A DNA stretch of 64,000 nt from Achromobacter mucicolens. Lineage in GTDB: Bacteria; Pseudomonadota; Gammaproteobacteria; Burkholderiales; Burkholderiaceae_B. Below the pieces are notes generated by a model that saw nothing but the letters and a program-made list of their open reading frames with translations, ran no database searches and was not told where the DNA came from. Each line of letters begins with the position of its first letter. The first letter of the stretch is position 1. Positions 51,824-59,441 of the stretch are shown piece by piece. The DNA is taken from assembly GCF_902859725.1 (NCBI RefSeq), contig NZ_CADIJP010000004.1, positions 62,001-126,000 of the forward strand, given 5' to 3'. The translations under genes were made by a program, and so were the position numbers.

Positions 51824-52699
51824 ATGGATCTGAAGCACATCCGCACATTCGCCGCCGTCGCGCGGGAGGGCAATCTGACCCGGGCGGCCGAGCATCTGCA
51901 CCTGACGCAGCCCGCGCTGAGCCTGCAGCTCAAGAACTTCCAGGAATCGCTGGACCTGACGCTTTTCACCCGCACCGCGCAAGGACTGGCCCCGAATGCG
52001 GACGGGCGGGCGCTGCTGGCGCCGGCGCAGCGCGTGCTGGATGCGCTGGACGACTTCCAGCGCGCCATCGGCGCGTTGCGCGACACCGTTCAGGGCGAAC
52101 TGCGGATCGGCACGATCCTGGATCCGGAGTTCCTGCGCCTGGGCGCCACGCTGCAATACCTGGTCGAGCATTACCCGAAGATCCGCCCCACCCTGCGGCA
52201 CGGCATGTCGGGATCGGTCGGCCGCCAAGTGCGCGCAGGCGACCTGGACGTGGGCTTCTACCTGGGCCCCCCGCAGCCATCCGGCCTGCATGCCCAACCG
52301 CTCGCTTCGTTTTCCTATTACGTCGTCGCACCCAAAGGCTGGAGCGCGCAGGTCGCCGGCCGGGGCTGGGCCGAGATTGCTGCGCTGCCCTGGATCTGGA
52401 CCCCGCCGGATTCCGTCCATCACCGGCTGCTGTCCGACAAGTTCGACGCGCTGGGCATCACGCCCCACGCGGTGGCCGAGGTGGACCAGGAGGCCTCGAT
52501 GCTGGATCTGGTTCGCTCGGGCGTTGGGCTGTCGCTCGCCCGCGATTCGATCGCCCTGCGCGAATCGCAGTCCAGCGGCCTGCAACTGGTCAAAGGCTTG
52601 TCGATCCAGGCCGAGCTGTCGTTCATCACACAGACGGCGCGGCGCGACGATCCCTTGGTCGCTGCTGCCTTTGCCGCGGTGCAGGCGGCGTTCGCCTGA
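51824..52699 (+). CDS. LysR-family transcriptional regulator
   Basis: A 291-residue LTTR: MDLKHIRTFAAVAREGNLTR, AAEHLHLTQPALSLQLKNFQ, SLDLTLFTRTAQGLAPNADG, then an effector domain that starts GELRIGTILDPEFLRLGATL. It is divergent from the GMC oxidoreductase and probably regulates it through the TTATTAG palindrome. ATTCATG is preceded by TCTGGAAGC, a fair ribosome site. Confidence 0.93.
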   Translation: MDLKHIRTFAAVAREGNLTRAAEHLHLTQPALSLQLKNFQESLDLTLFTRTAQGLAPNADGRALLAPAQRVLDALDDFQRAIGALRDTVQGELRIGTILDPEFLRLGATLQYLVEHYPKIRPTLRHGMSGSVGRQVRAGDLDVGFYLGPPQPSGLHAQPLASFSYYVVAPKGWSAQVAGRGWAEIAALPWIWTPPDSVHHRLLSDKFDALGITPHAVAEVDQEASMLDLVRSGVGLSLARDSIALRESQSSGLQLVKGLSIQAELSFITQTARRDDPLVAAAFAAVQAAFA

Positions 52700-52915
52700 C
52701 ACCAGCCGCTTCGCAGCCCTAATCCGGCTCAAGCGGCGGTACGTCATGTTGCGCTGCGCCAAAAAAGTGCAGGCCGCACACGGATATGCACCGATCCGAG
52801 GCATGCCCGCCCACGACCGCAAAAGCCGCGCCTGCCTCCGCGAGGCCGCCGGCGCGCCCGCTTTCCCTATGAACCGCGAGGAAATTCCCGCCGTCCCCAC
52901 GGCATTCGGCATACC
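52700..52915. other. Intergenic stretch upstream of the nirB promoter
   Basis: The 216 bp between the LysR stop and the sigma-54 promoter hold no convincing gene; an in-frame 62-codon ORF from 52746 runs into the promoter itself and has no ribosome site. The region would be the place for NtrC-type enhancer sites. I could not pick out a clear TGCACC-N5-GGTGCA pair by eye; TGCGCC and GTGCAG near 52751-52771 are only weak hints. Confidence 0.4.
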
Positions 52916-52931
52916 TGGCATGGACTTTGCT
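52916..52931 (+). promoter_or_regulatory. Sigma-54 promoter of the nirB operon
   Basis: TGGCATGGACTTTGCT fits the TGGCACR-N4-TTGCW consensus, with the invariant GG (-24) and GC (-12) separated by exactly 10 bp; only C-to-T at the sixth base departs from it. Transcription would start near 52941-52942, some 118 bp before ATG 53060, leaving a long leader. Sigma-54 control implies an NtrC-type activator and nitrogen limitation. Confidence 0.75.
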
Positions 52932-52939
52932 TGATAGCT

Positions 52940-53027
52940 CTTGTGCGGGTGCAAACCCGGCAAGACAACGTGAGCATTACCGGCAATGGCGCCCCGACCG
53001 AAAGGTCCAGGGCGCCGTTTGTCTTTT
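52940..53027 (+). promoter_or_regulatory. nirB leader with two hairpins, second terminator-like (NasR antitermination candidate)
   Basis: Hairpin 1 (52940-52964) has CTTG/CAAG outer and CGGGT/ACCCG inner stems with a GCAA loop. Hairpin 2 (52988-53016) has a perfect 7-bp outer stem GGCGCCC/GGGCGCC, inner GACC/GGTC and a GAAA loop, followed by GTTTGTCTTTT (53017-53027), an intrinsic-terminator layout. The layout of two hairpins plus a terminator before a nitrite reductase gene matches the known ANTAR-type antitermination leader plan, and an ANTAR protein gene (nasR) ends this operon. The published loop consensus for ANTAR targets is not obviously matched; the loops here are both GNAA. Function is inferred. 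Confidence 0.65.
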
Positions 53028-53059
53028 GAAATCCGAAAATCCAAGCCTGGGGAAATCCC

Positions 53060-55621
53060 ATGAATGCAGCGGCCACATCCGATTCCTTGCAGACGCTGGT
53101 TGTCATCGGCAACGGCATGGTGGGCCATCATTGCGTCGAGCAATTGATCGCCCGCGGCGCCCTTGAGCGTTATCGCATCACCATCTTCGGCGAGGAAACG
53201 CGCCGCGCCTACGACCGCGTCCATCTGTCCGAATACTTGAACGGCCGCGACGCCGAGTCCATGGCGCTGGGCGACGCCGCGCTTTATGCGCAGGAAGGCG
53301 TAACCCTGCGTCTGGGCGAGCCAGTGGTGGACATCGACCGCCACGCCCGGGAAGTCGTCACCGCCAATGGCCGCTTCGCCTACGACAAGCTGGTGCTGGC
53401 AACCGGCTCCTATCCCTTCGTGCCGCCCATCGCGGGCGCCGAAGGCCACTCGCGGCTGGTGTACCGCAGCATCGACGACCTGGACCTGATCCGCGAGGCG
53501 GCCAGCGGCGCGCGGCGCGGCGTGGTGGTGGGCGGCGGCCTGCTGGGCCTGGAAGCGGCCAATGCGTTGAAGTCGCTGAATCTGGAAGCCCACGTCGTCG
53601 AGTTCGCGCCGCGCCTGATGCCGGTGCAGCTGGACGAGGCCGGCGGCGCCGCGCTCAAGGCGCGCATCGAGGCGCTGGGCGTGGGCGTGCACCTGTCACG
53701 CGCCACACAGGACATCAAGCCCGGCACGCAGTACCGCTACCGCATGCGCTTTGCCGAAGGCGCGCCGCTGGAAACCGACCTGATCGTGTTTTCGGCCGGC
53801 ATCCGTCCGCAGGTGTTCCTGGCGCGCAAGGCCGGACTGGCGCTGGCCGAGCGCGGCGGCGTCGCCATCGACGACCACTGCCGCAGCAGCGACGAACACA
53901 TCTACGCGATCGGCGAATGCGCGTCCTGGAATGGCACGGTCTTCGGCCTGGTGGCGCCCGGCTACCAGATGGCGCGCATCGTTGCCGCCGAACTGTGCGG
54001 CGCGCCCGAAGCGGCCTTTTCGGGCGCCGACATGTCCACCAAGCTCAAGCTCCTGGGCGTGGACGTGGGCTCGATCGGCGACGCCCACGGCGCCACGCCG
54101 GGTGCGCGCAGCTACCGGTACATCGACGAGGCCGGCGCCAGCTACCGGCGTCTGGTCGTGTCCGCCGACGGCAAGCGCGTGCTGGGCGCCGTCCTGGTGG
54201 GCGACAACAGCTACTACGACACCCTGCTGCAATACGCGCAGAACGGCATCGCGCCGCCCGCGGATCCGTCCAGCCTGATCCTGCCGCAAGGCCAGGCCGC
54301 GCCGCTGCTGGGTGTGGACGCCCTGCCCGCCACCGCCACGATCTGCTCGTGCCACAACGTCAACAAGGGCGCGATCTGCGACGCCATCGACGGCGGCTGT
54401 ACGGACCTGGCCGGCGTCAAGGCCTGCACCAAGGCGGCCTCGGGCTGCGGCGGCTGCGCGGGCCTGCTCAAGCAGGTGGTCGAGCACGAACTGGCCAGCC
54501 GCGGTGTTGTGGTCGACAAGAGCCTGTGCGAGCACTTTGCCTACACCCGCCAGGAGCTGTACGCGATCGTGCGAGTGAACGGCATCGAGACCTTCGACGA
54601 ACTTCTGGCCAGCCACGGCCGCGGCCACGTGGGTTGCGAGATCTGCAAGCCCGCGGTGGGCTCGATCCTTGCGTCCTGCTGGAACCGCCCCATCCAGGAC
54701 CCGCACCTGGTGCCGCTGCAGGACACCAACGACACCTTCATGGCGAACATGCAGAAAAACGGCACCTACTCCGTGGTGCCGCGCATGCCCGCCGGCGAGG
54801 TCACGCCCGACGGCCTGATCGCCGTCGGCGCCGTCGCCAAGAAATACAACCTGTACGTCAAGGTGACGGGCGGCCAGCGCATCGACCTGTTCGGCGCGCA
54901 ACTGCACGAGCTGCCCGGCATCTGGTCGGAACTGATCGCCGCCGGCTTCGAGACGGGACACGCCTACGGCAAGTCCACGCGCACGGTGAAGTCCTGCGTG
55001 GGCAGCACCTGGTGCCGTTTCGGCGTGCAGGACAGCGTGAAGATGGCGCTGGACATCGAGCACCGCTACAAGGGCCTGCGCGCGCCGCACAAGCTGAAGT
55101 TCGCGGTGTCCGGCTGCACCCGCGAATGCGCCGAGGCGCAGAGCAAGGACATCGGCGTGATCGCCACCGAGAACGGCTGGAACCTGTATGTGTGCGGCAA
55201 CGGCGGCATGCGTCCGCGCCATGCGGAACTGTTTGCGACCGACCTGGACGACGCCACCCTCATCCGCTACATCGATCGCCTGCTCATGTTCTACATCCGC
55301 ACGGCCGACAAGCTGCAGCGCACGTCCGTGTGGCGCGAATCGCTGGAAGGCGGGCTGGACTACCTGAAGCAGGTCGTCATCGAGGACAGCCTGGGCCTCG
55401 CCACCGAGCTGGAGGCGCAGATGCAGCTGGTGGTGGACCGCTACGAATGCGAATGGGCCAACGCGCTCGGCGATCCCGAAAAGCTCAAGCGCTTTCGCAC
55501 CTTCGTCAACGACAGCCAGGGCGATCCCGACATCAAGTTCGTGCAGGAACGCGGCCAGCCCCGGCCCGCGCCGGTGCGCGCCGCGCAACGCGTCATTCCC
55601 ATTGCCGAGGAGATCGTCTGA
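53060..55621 (+). CDS. nirB: Nitrite reductase [NAD(P)H] large subunit
   Basis: An 853-residue assimilatory NirB reducing nitrite to ammonium. Order: FAD-binding domain (about 10-45, VVIGNGMVGHHCVEQL), NAD-binding motif (about 152-168, GVVVGGGLLGLEAANALK), a BFD-like [2Fe-2S] site with Cys429, Cys431, Cys463 and Cys466 (TICSCHNVNKGAICDA), then the sulphite/nitrite reductase domain. That carries the siroheme-[4Fe-4S] ligands Cys646 and Cys652 (SCVGSTWCRFG) and Cys686 and Cys690 (SGCTRECAEA). Its stop overlaps the nirD start by one base. It follows the sigma-54 promoter and the hairpin leader. Confidence 0.97.
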   Translation: MNAAATSDSLQTLVVIGNGMVGHHCVEQLIARGALERYRITIFGEETRRAYDRVHLSEYLNGRDAESMALGDAALYAQEGVTLRLGEPVVDIDRHAREVVTANGRFAYDKLVLATGSYPFVPPIAGAEGHSRLVYRSIDDLDLIREAASGARRGVVVGGGLLGLEAANALKSLNLEAHVVEFAPRLMPVQLDEAGGAALKARIEALGVGVHLSRATQDIKPGTQYRYRMRFAEGAPLETDLIVFSAGIRPQVFLARKAGLALAERGGVAIDDHCRSSDEHIYAIGECASWNGTVFGLVAPGYQMARIVAAELCGAPEAAFSGADMSTKLKLLGVDVGSIGDAHGATPGARSYRYIDEAGASYRRLVVSADGKRVLGAVLVGDNSYYDTLLQYAQNGIAPPADPSSLILPQGQAAPLLGVDALPATATICSCHNVNKGAICDAIDGGCTDLAGVKACTKAASGCGGCAGLLKQVVEHELASRGVVVDKSLCEHFAYTRQELYAIVRVNGIETFDELLASHGRGHVGCEICKPAVGSILASCWNRPIQDPHLVPLQDTNDTFMANMQKNGTYSVVPRMPAGEVTPDGLIAVGAVAKKYNLYVKVTGGQRIDLFGAQLHELPGIWSELIAAGFETGHAYGKSTRTVKSCVGSTWCRFGVQDSVKMALDIEHRYKGLRAPHKLKFAVSGCTRECAEAQSKDIGVIATENGWNLYVCGNGGMRPRHAELFATDLDDATLIRYIDRLLMFYIRTADKLQRTSVWRESLEGGLDYLKQVVIEDSLGLATELEAQMQLVVDRYECEWANALGDPEKLKRFRTFVNDSQGDPDIKFVQERGQPRPAPVRAAQRVIPIAEEIV

Positions 55622-55971
55622 TGGCCGCCCAACCTGCTCAACACCCTGTCTGGCGCCGCGCCTGCGACCGCCGCGACCTCGTGGCCAATTCCGGCGTCGT
55701 GGCGCTGGTGGACGGCGAGCAAGTGGCGCTGTTCTACCTACCGGACGCCGGCGGCCAGACGCTGTACGCCGTGTCGAACCGCGACCCGAAATCGGGCGCC
55801 AACGTGATTGGCCGAGGCATCGTAGGACAGCTCTGCGGCGACCTGGTGGTGGCCTCCCCGCTCTACAAGCAGCACTTCCGGCTGGCGGATGGCAGCTGCG
55901 TGCAATTCCCGGAACAACGCCTGCAGACCTGGCAGGCGCGCTTTAACAGCGACGCGGTGGAAATCGCCTGA
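55621..55971 (+). CDS. nirD: Nitrite reductase small subunit
   Basis: A 116-residue protein of the NirD, Rieske-like family without Rieske cysteines: VANSGVVALVDGEQVALFYL, YAVSNRDPKSGANVIGRGIV, YKQHFRLADGSCVQFPEQRL are family blocks. It supports NirB activity. Its ATG (55621) overlaps the nirB stop as TGATG, giving strict coupling. A 66-bp gap with a tandem duplication separates it from nirC. Confidence 0.93.
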   Translation: MAAQPAQHPVWRRACDRRDLVANSGVVALVDGEQVALFYLPDAGGQTLYAVSNRDPKSGANVIGRGIVGQLCGDLVVASPLYKQHFRLADGSCVQFPEQRLQTWQARFNSDAVEIA

Positions 55972-55980
55972 CGGGCGCCG

Positions 55981-56012
55981 CCGGATTCATTCATACCCGG
56001 ATTCATTCATAC
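55981..56012. repeat. Perfect 16-bp tandem duplication between nirD and nirC
   Basis: CCGGATTCATTCATAC is repeated exactly twice, head to tail. It fills half of the nirD-nirC gap and precedes the ribosome site ACAGGAAACATC. A recent slippage duplication is the simplest reading. Confidence 0.8.
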
Positions 56013-56037
56013 CTTCAGCAAAGCAACAGGAAACATC

Positions 56038-56850
56038 ATGTCCTACCTAGCTCCTTCCGAGTTCGTCACCAAGATGGTGGACGCGGGCGAATCCAAGCTC
56101 TACATGGCGACGCGCGACGTTCTTATCCGCGCCTTCATGGCCGGCGCCATCCTGGCGATTGCCGCGGTTTTTGCCGTCACCGTCACGGTGCAGACCGACT
56201 CGCCCATCCTGGGCGCCGCGCTCTTTCCGGTGGGATTCTGCATCCTGTACCTGATGGGCTTTGACCTCTTGACCGGCGTGTTCGTGCTGACGCCGCTGGC
56301 GCTCTTTGACAAGCGGCCGGGCGTCACGATGGGGGGCATTCTCAAGCACTGGGGCCTGGTGTTTATCGGCAACTTCCTCGGCGCGCTGACGGTGGCCGTG
56401 CTGATGGCCATCGTCTTCACGTACGGCTTTTCGGTGCCGCCCAACAAGGTCGGCCAGGTCATCTCGCACATCGGCGAGAACCGTACGCTGGGCTACAAGG
56501 AATACGGCGCGGGCGGCATGCTGACCATCTTCATCCGCGGCGTGCTGTGCAACTGGATGGTGTCGCTGGGCGTCGTGGGCGCCATGATCTCGACCACCGT
56601 CAGCGGCAAGGTCATCGCAATGTGGATGCCCGTCATGCTGTTCTTTGCGATGGGCTTTGAGCACTCCATCGTCAACATGTTCCTGTTCCCGTCGGCGATG
56701 ATCATGGGCGGCAATTTCTCGATCATGGACTACATGATCTGGAACGAAATCCCCGTGGTGCTGGGCAATCTGATCGGCGGCATCTCGCTGACGGGCCTGA
56801 CCCTCTACACCACCCACATGAAGACCGCGCCCAAGCGCCGCTTCAGCTGA
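56038..56850 (+). CDS. nirC: Formate/nitrite transporter family protein (NirC-like)
   Basis: A 270-residue FNT channel with about six transmembrane helices: AFMAGAILAIAAVFAVTVTV, FPVGFCILYLMGFDLLTGVF, GLVFIGNFLGALTVAVLM, IRGVLCNWMVSLGVVGAM, WMPVMLFFAMGFEHSIVNMF and NLIGGISLTGLTLY. GFEHSIVNMF holds the conserved central His of FNT proteins. In this operon the likely substrate is nitrite. The PP2C-kinase gene follows after 12 bp. Confidence 0.94.
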   Translation: MSYLAPSEFVTKMVDAGESKLYMATRDVLIRAFMAGAILAIAAVFAVTVTVQTDSPILGAALFPVGFCILYLMGFDLLTGVFVLTPLALFDKRPGVTMGGILKHWGLVFIGNFLGALTVAVLMAIVFTYGFSVPPNKVGQVISHIGENRTLGYKEYGAGGMLTIFIRGVLCNWMVSLGVVGAMISTTVSGKVIAMWMPVMLFFAMGFEHSIVNMFLFPSAMIMGGNFSIMDYMIWNEIPVVLGNLIGGISLTGLTLYTTHMKTAPKRRFS

Positions 56851-56862
56851 TTGCCGCCAAGT

Positions 56863-58608
56863 ATGGACAGCTACACGCCCGGCGCGCCCGCCGCCTCGCT
56901 CAAGGTGGCGGTGGGCCAGCACACCGATCCCGGCGTCAAGTCCGTCAACCAGGACTTTCACGGGCTGTGCGTGCCGGACGAACCGCTGCTGGGCGCCAAG
57001 GGCATCGCCATCGCGCTGGCCGACGGCATCAGCAGCAGCAACGTCAGCCACATTGCCAGCGAAACGGCCGTGGCCAGCTTCCTGGAAGACTATTACTGCA
57101 CCTCCGAAACCTGGTCGGTGAAAAAGTCCGCACAGAAGGTGCTGAGCGCGGCCAATGCGTGGCTGCACGCGCAGAGCCGCCAGCGCCACGGGCAGGACCA
57201 GGACAGCGGCTATGTCTGCACGCTGACCGTGATGGTGCTCAAGGGCGCCACCGCGCACATCCTGCACATTGGCGACGCGCGCATCTACCGCCTGCGGGAC
57301 GGCGCGGTGGAGCAGCTGACCGAAGACCATCGCGTCTGGGTCGCGCACGACAAAAGCTATCTGGGCCGCGCGCTGGGCTTGGCGCCCCACCTTGAGATCG
57401 ACTATCACACCCAGGCCGTCGAGCCGGGCGACGTGTTCGTGCTCGCCACCGACGGCGTCTACGAACACGTGACGGACGACGACCTGCGCCACGCCGTCGC
57501 GGCGCACGCGGACAATCTGGACGACGCCGCCCGAGGGCTGGTCGGCCAGGCGCTTGCGCGCGGCAGCGACGACAACCTGACCGTGCAGATCGTGCGTGTG
57601 GACGCCCTGCCCGCTCGGCAGGCGGGCGAGATCGCCCAGTACTCGGGCAGCCTGCCCTGCCCCCCGCTTCTGGAGGTCGGCCAGACCTTCGAGGGCTTTC
57701 GCATCAAGGACGAACTGCGCGCCAGCAGCCGCAGCCACGTCTACCTGGCCGAAGACCTGGACAGCGGCGACACAGTGGTCATCAAGATCCCGTCGCTGGA
57801 CCTGCGCCATGACCCGGCGTATCTGGAGCGCCTGCTGACCGAGGAATGGCTGGCGCGCCGCATCGACAGCCGCCACGTCGTGCGAGCCTGGCCGCGCACG
57901 CGCCAGCGCCGCTCGCTCTACACCGTCAGCGAATACCTCGAAGGCCGCACGCTGACACAGTGGATGGCCTCCAACCCGCGCCCCGAACTGGAACCGGCAA
58001 TCGCCATCATCGAGCATGTCGCGCGCGGCCTGCAGGCCTTTCACCGCCTGGAGATCGTGCATCAGGACCTGCGGCCGGACAACATCATCATCACGCCGGA
58101 CGGCACGGCAAAAATCATCGACCTGGGCTCGGCGCGCACGGCCGGCATTCAAGAGCTCGGCGCCGATGGCGACGACGCCATGCCCGTGCTGGGCACCGCC
58201 CAGTACGCCGCGCCCGAATATTTTCTGGGCGAAGCCGGCACCGCGCGGTCCGACATCTATTCGCTGGCGGCGATCCTGTACCAGATGCTGTCGGGCCGGC
58301 TGCCCTACGGCGCCGAGGTCGCGCGCTCGCGCAGCCGCGCCGCGCAATTGCGCCTGACGTATGTGTCCGTGCTGGACCGCGAGCGCGAGATTCCGGCATG
58401 GGTCGACGGGGTGCTCAGCCGCGCCCTGCACCCCGATCCGCAGCACCGCACGCCCGAGCTGTCCGAATTCACGCACGCGCTGCGCCACCCGGGCGACACG
58501 CGCGGAGCCGAGCGCCTGCCCCTTCTGGAACGCAATCCGGTCGCCTTCTGGAAGGGCCTCTGCCTGATCCTGGCCATCGTGATCGTGATACTTGCCTTCA
58601 ACCGTTGA
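56863..58608 (+). CDS. Bifunctional PP2C phosphatase / Ser-Thr kinase, membrane anchored
   Basis: I start this at ATG 56863 for 581 residues. The N-terminal part (about 10-245) is a PP2C-type phosphatase: GQHTDPGVKSVNQDFHGLC, ALADGISSSNVSHIASETA, HIGDARIYRLRDG, VLATDGVYEHVTDDDL, GSDDNLTVQIVRV. The second part (about 268-545) is a Hanks-type kinase, with Lys308 in VVIKIPSLD, the catalytic loop His400-Q-Asp402-L-R-P-D-N407 (Arg where Lys is standard) and Asp420 in IIDLGSART (DLG in place of DFG). A C-terminal helix (about 562-580, GLCLILAIVIVILAF) is probably a membrane anchor. Such genes accompany nirBD in other proteobacteria; the target is unknown. It lies 12 bp from nirC and cobA. Confidence 0.9.
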   Translation: MDSYTPGAPAASLKVAVGQHTDPGVKSVNQDFHGLCVPDEPLLGAKGIAIALADGISSSNVSHIASETAVASFLEDYYCTSETWSVKKSAQKVLSAANAWLHAQSRQRHGQDQDSGYVCTLTVMVLKGATAHILHIGDARIYRLRDGAVEQLTEDHRVWVAHDKSYLGRALGLAPHLEIDYHTQAVEPGDVFVLATDGVYEHVTDDDLRHAVAAHADNLDDAARGLVGQALARGSDDNLTVQIVRVDALPARQAGEIAQYSGSLPCPPLLEVGQTFEGFRIKDELRASSRSHVYLAEDLDSGDTVVIKIPSLDLRHDPAYLERLLTEEWLARRIDSRHVVRAWPRTRQRRSLYTVSEYLEGRTLTQWMASNPRPELEPAIAIIEHVARGLQAFHRLEIVHQDLRPDNIIITPDGTAKIIDLGSARTAGIQELGADGDDAMPVLGTAQYAAPEYFLGEAGTARSDIYSLAAILYQMLSGRLPYGAEVARSRSRAAQLRLTYVSVLDREREIPAWVDGVLSRALHPDPQHRTPELSEFTHALRHPGDTRGAERLPLLERNPVAFWKGLCLILAIVIVILAFNR

Positions 58609-58620
58609 ACCGAGGCCACC

Positions 58621-59397
58621 ATGTCCGCCCACCTTCCCACCGTATCCCTGATCGGCGCCGGCCCTGGCGATCCCGAGCTGCTGACGCTCAAGGCGGTCAA
58701 GGCCCTGGGCCGCGCGGACGTGGTCCTGGTCGATGACCTGGTCAATCCCGAAATCCTGCAGCACTGCCCGCGCGCCCGCATCGTGCACGTGGGCAAGCGC
58801 GGGGGCTGCCGCTCGACGCCGCAGGAGTTCATCCAGCGCCTGATGCTGCGCTACGCCCGCCAAGGCCTGCGCGTGGCGCGCCTGAAAGGCGGCGACCCCT
58901 GCATCTTCGGCCGCGGCGGCGAAGAAGCGCAGTGGCTCAGCGACCACGGCGTCGCCTGTGACATCGTCAACGGCATCACGGCCGGGCTGGCCGCTGCCAC
59001 GTCCGCCGGCATCCCGCTGACGCAGCGCGGCATGGCCCAGGGCGTTACACTCATCACCGCGCATTCGCAGGACGGCGCGACGCCCGATTGGTCTGGTTTG
59101 GCGCGCAGCGGCACGACGCTGGTCGTCTACATGGGCGTGGCCAAGGTGCACGACATGCGCAGCCAGTTGCTGGCCGCCGGCATGGCCCCGGACACGCCCG
59201 TCGCAATGATCGAGCGCGCATCGCTGCCCAGCCAGCGGGTCTGCGCCTCGACGCTGACGGCCATGGCGGCCGACGCCCAGGCCTTCCGGTTGCGCAGTCC
59301 GGCCGTGCTGGTCATTGGCGACGTTGCGGCTTGCCGGATGTTCGGCGTGCTGGACAACGCGGCCGGTGCGACGATCCCGCAACGCCGCATGGCCTGA
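58621..59397 (+). CDS. cobA: Uroporphyrinogen-III C-methyltransferase
   Basis: A 258-residue SAM-dependent enzyme that methylates uroporphyrinogen III at C2 and C7 to precorrin-2, the precursor of siroheme. Motifs are VSLIGAGPGDPELLTLKAVK, VLVDDLVNPEIL, ARLKGGDPCIFGRGGEEAQW, VNGITAGLAAATSAGIPLTQ and LVVYMGVAKVHD. It lacks the CysG C- or N-terminal dehydrogenase/chelatase domains. Its place between the kinase and nasR fits siroheme supply for NirB. Confidence 0.94.
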   Translation: MSAHLPTVSLIGAGPGDPELLTLKAVKALGRADVVLVDDLVNPEILQHCPRARIVHVGKRGGCRSTPQEFIQRLMLRYARQGLRVARLKGGDPCIFGRGGEEAQWLSDHGVACDIVNGITAGLAAATSAGIPLTQRGMAQGVTLITAHSQDGATPDWSGLARSGTTLVVYMGVAKVHDMRSQLLAAGMAPDTPVAMIERASLPSQRVCASTLTAMAADAQAFRLRSPAVLVIGDVAACRMFGVLDNAAGATIPQRRMA

Positions 59398-59441
59398 GGT
59401 TTGCGCGGTGCCCCGCGCATTGATAACGCATAGAGATTCCG

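Noticed and set aside
52746-52934. 62-codon ORF upstream of nirB
   Set aside because: It overlaps the sigma-54 promoter, has no ribosome site and no recognisable content.
51536-53692. 718-aa minus-strand frame across the LysR gene, the nirB leader and the start of nirB
   Set aside because: It crosses a clear promoter and two strong plus-strand genes.
53696-55588. 630-aa minus-strand frame antisense to nirB
   Set aside because: nirB carries all expected cofactor motifs on the plus strand; the antisense frame has none.
56047-59382. 1111-aa open frame antisense to nirC, the PP2C-kinase gene and cobA
   Set aside because: It spans three clear genes on the other strand and matches no family; it is an effect of high GC content.
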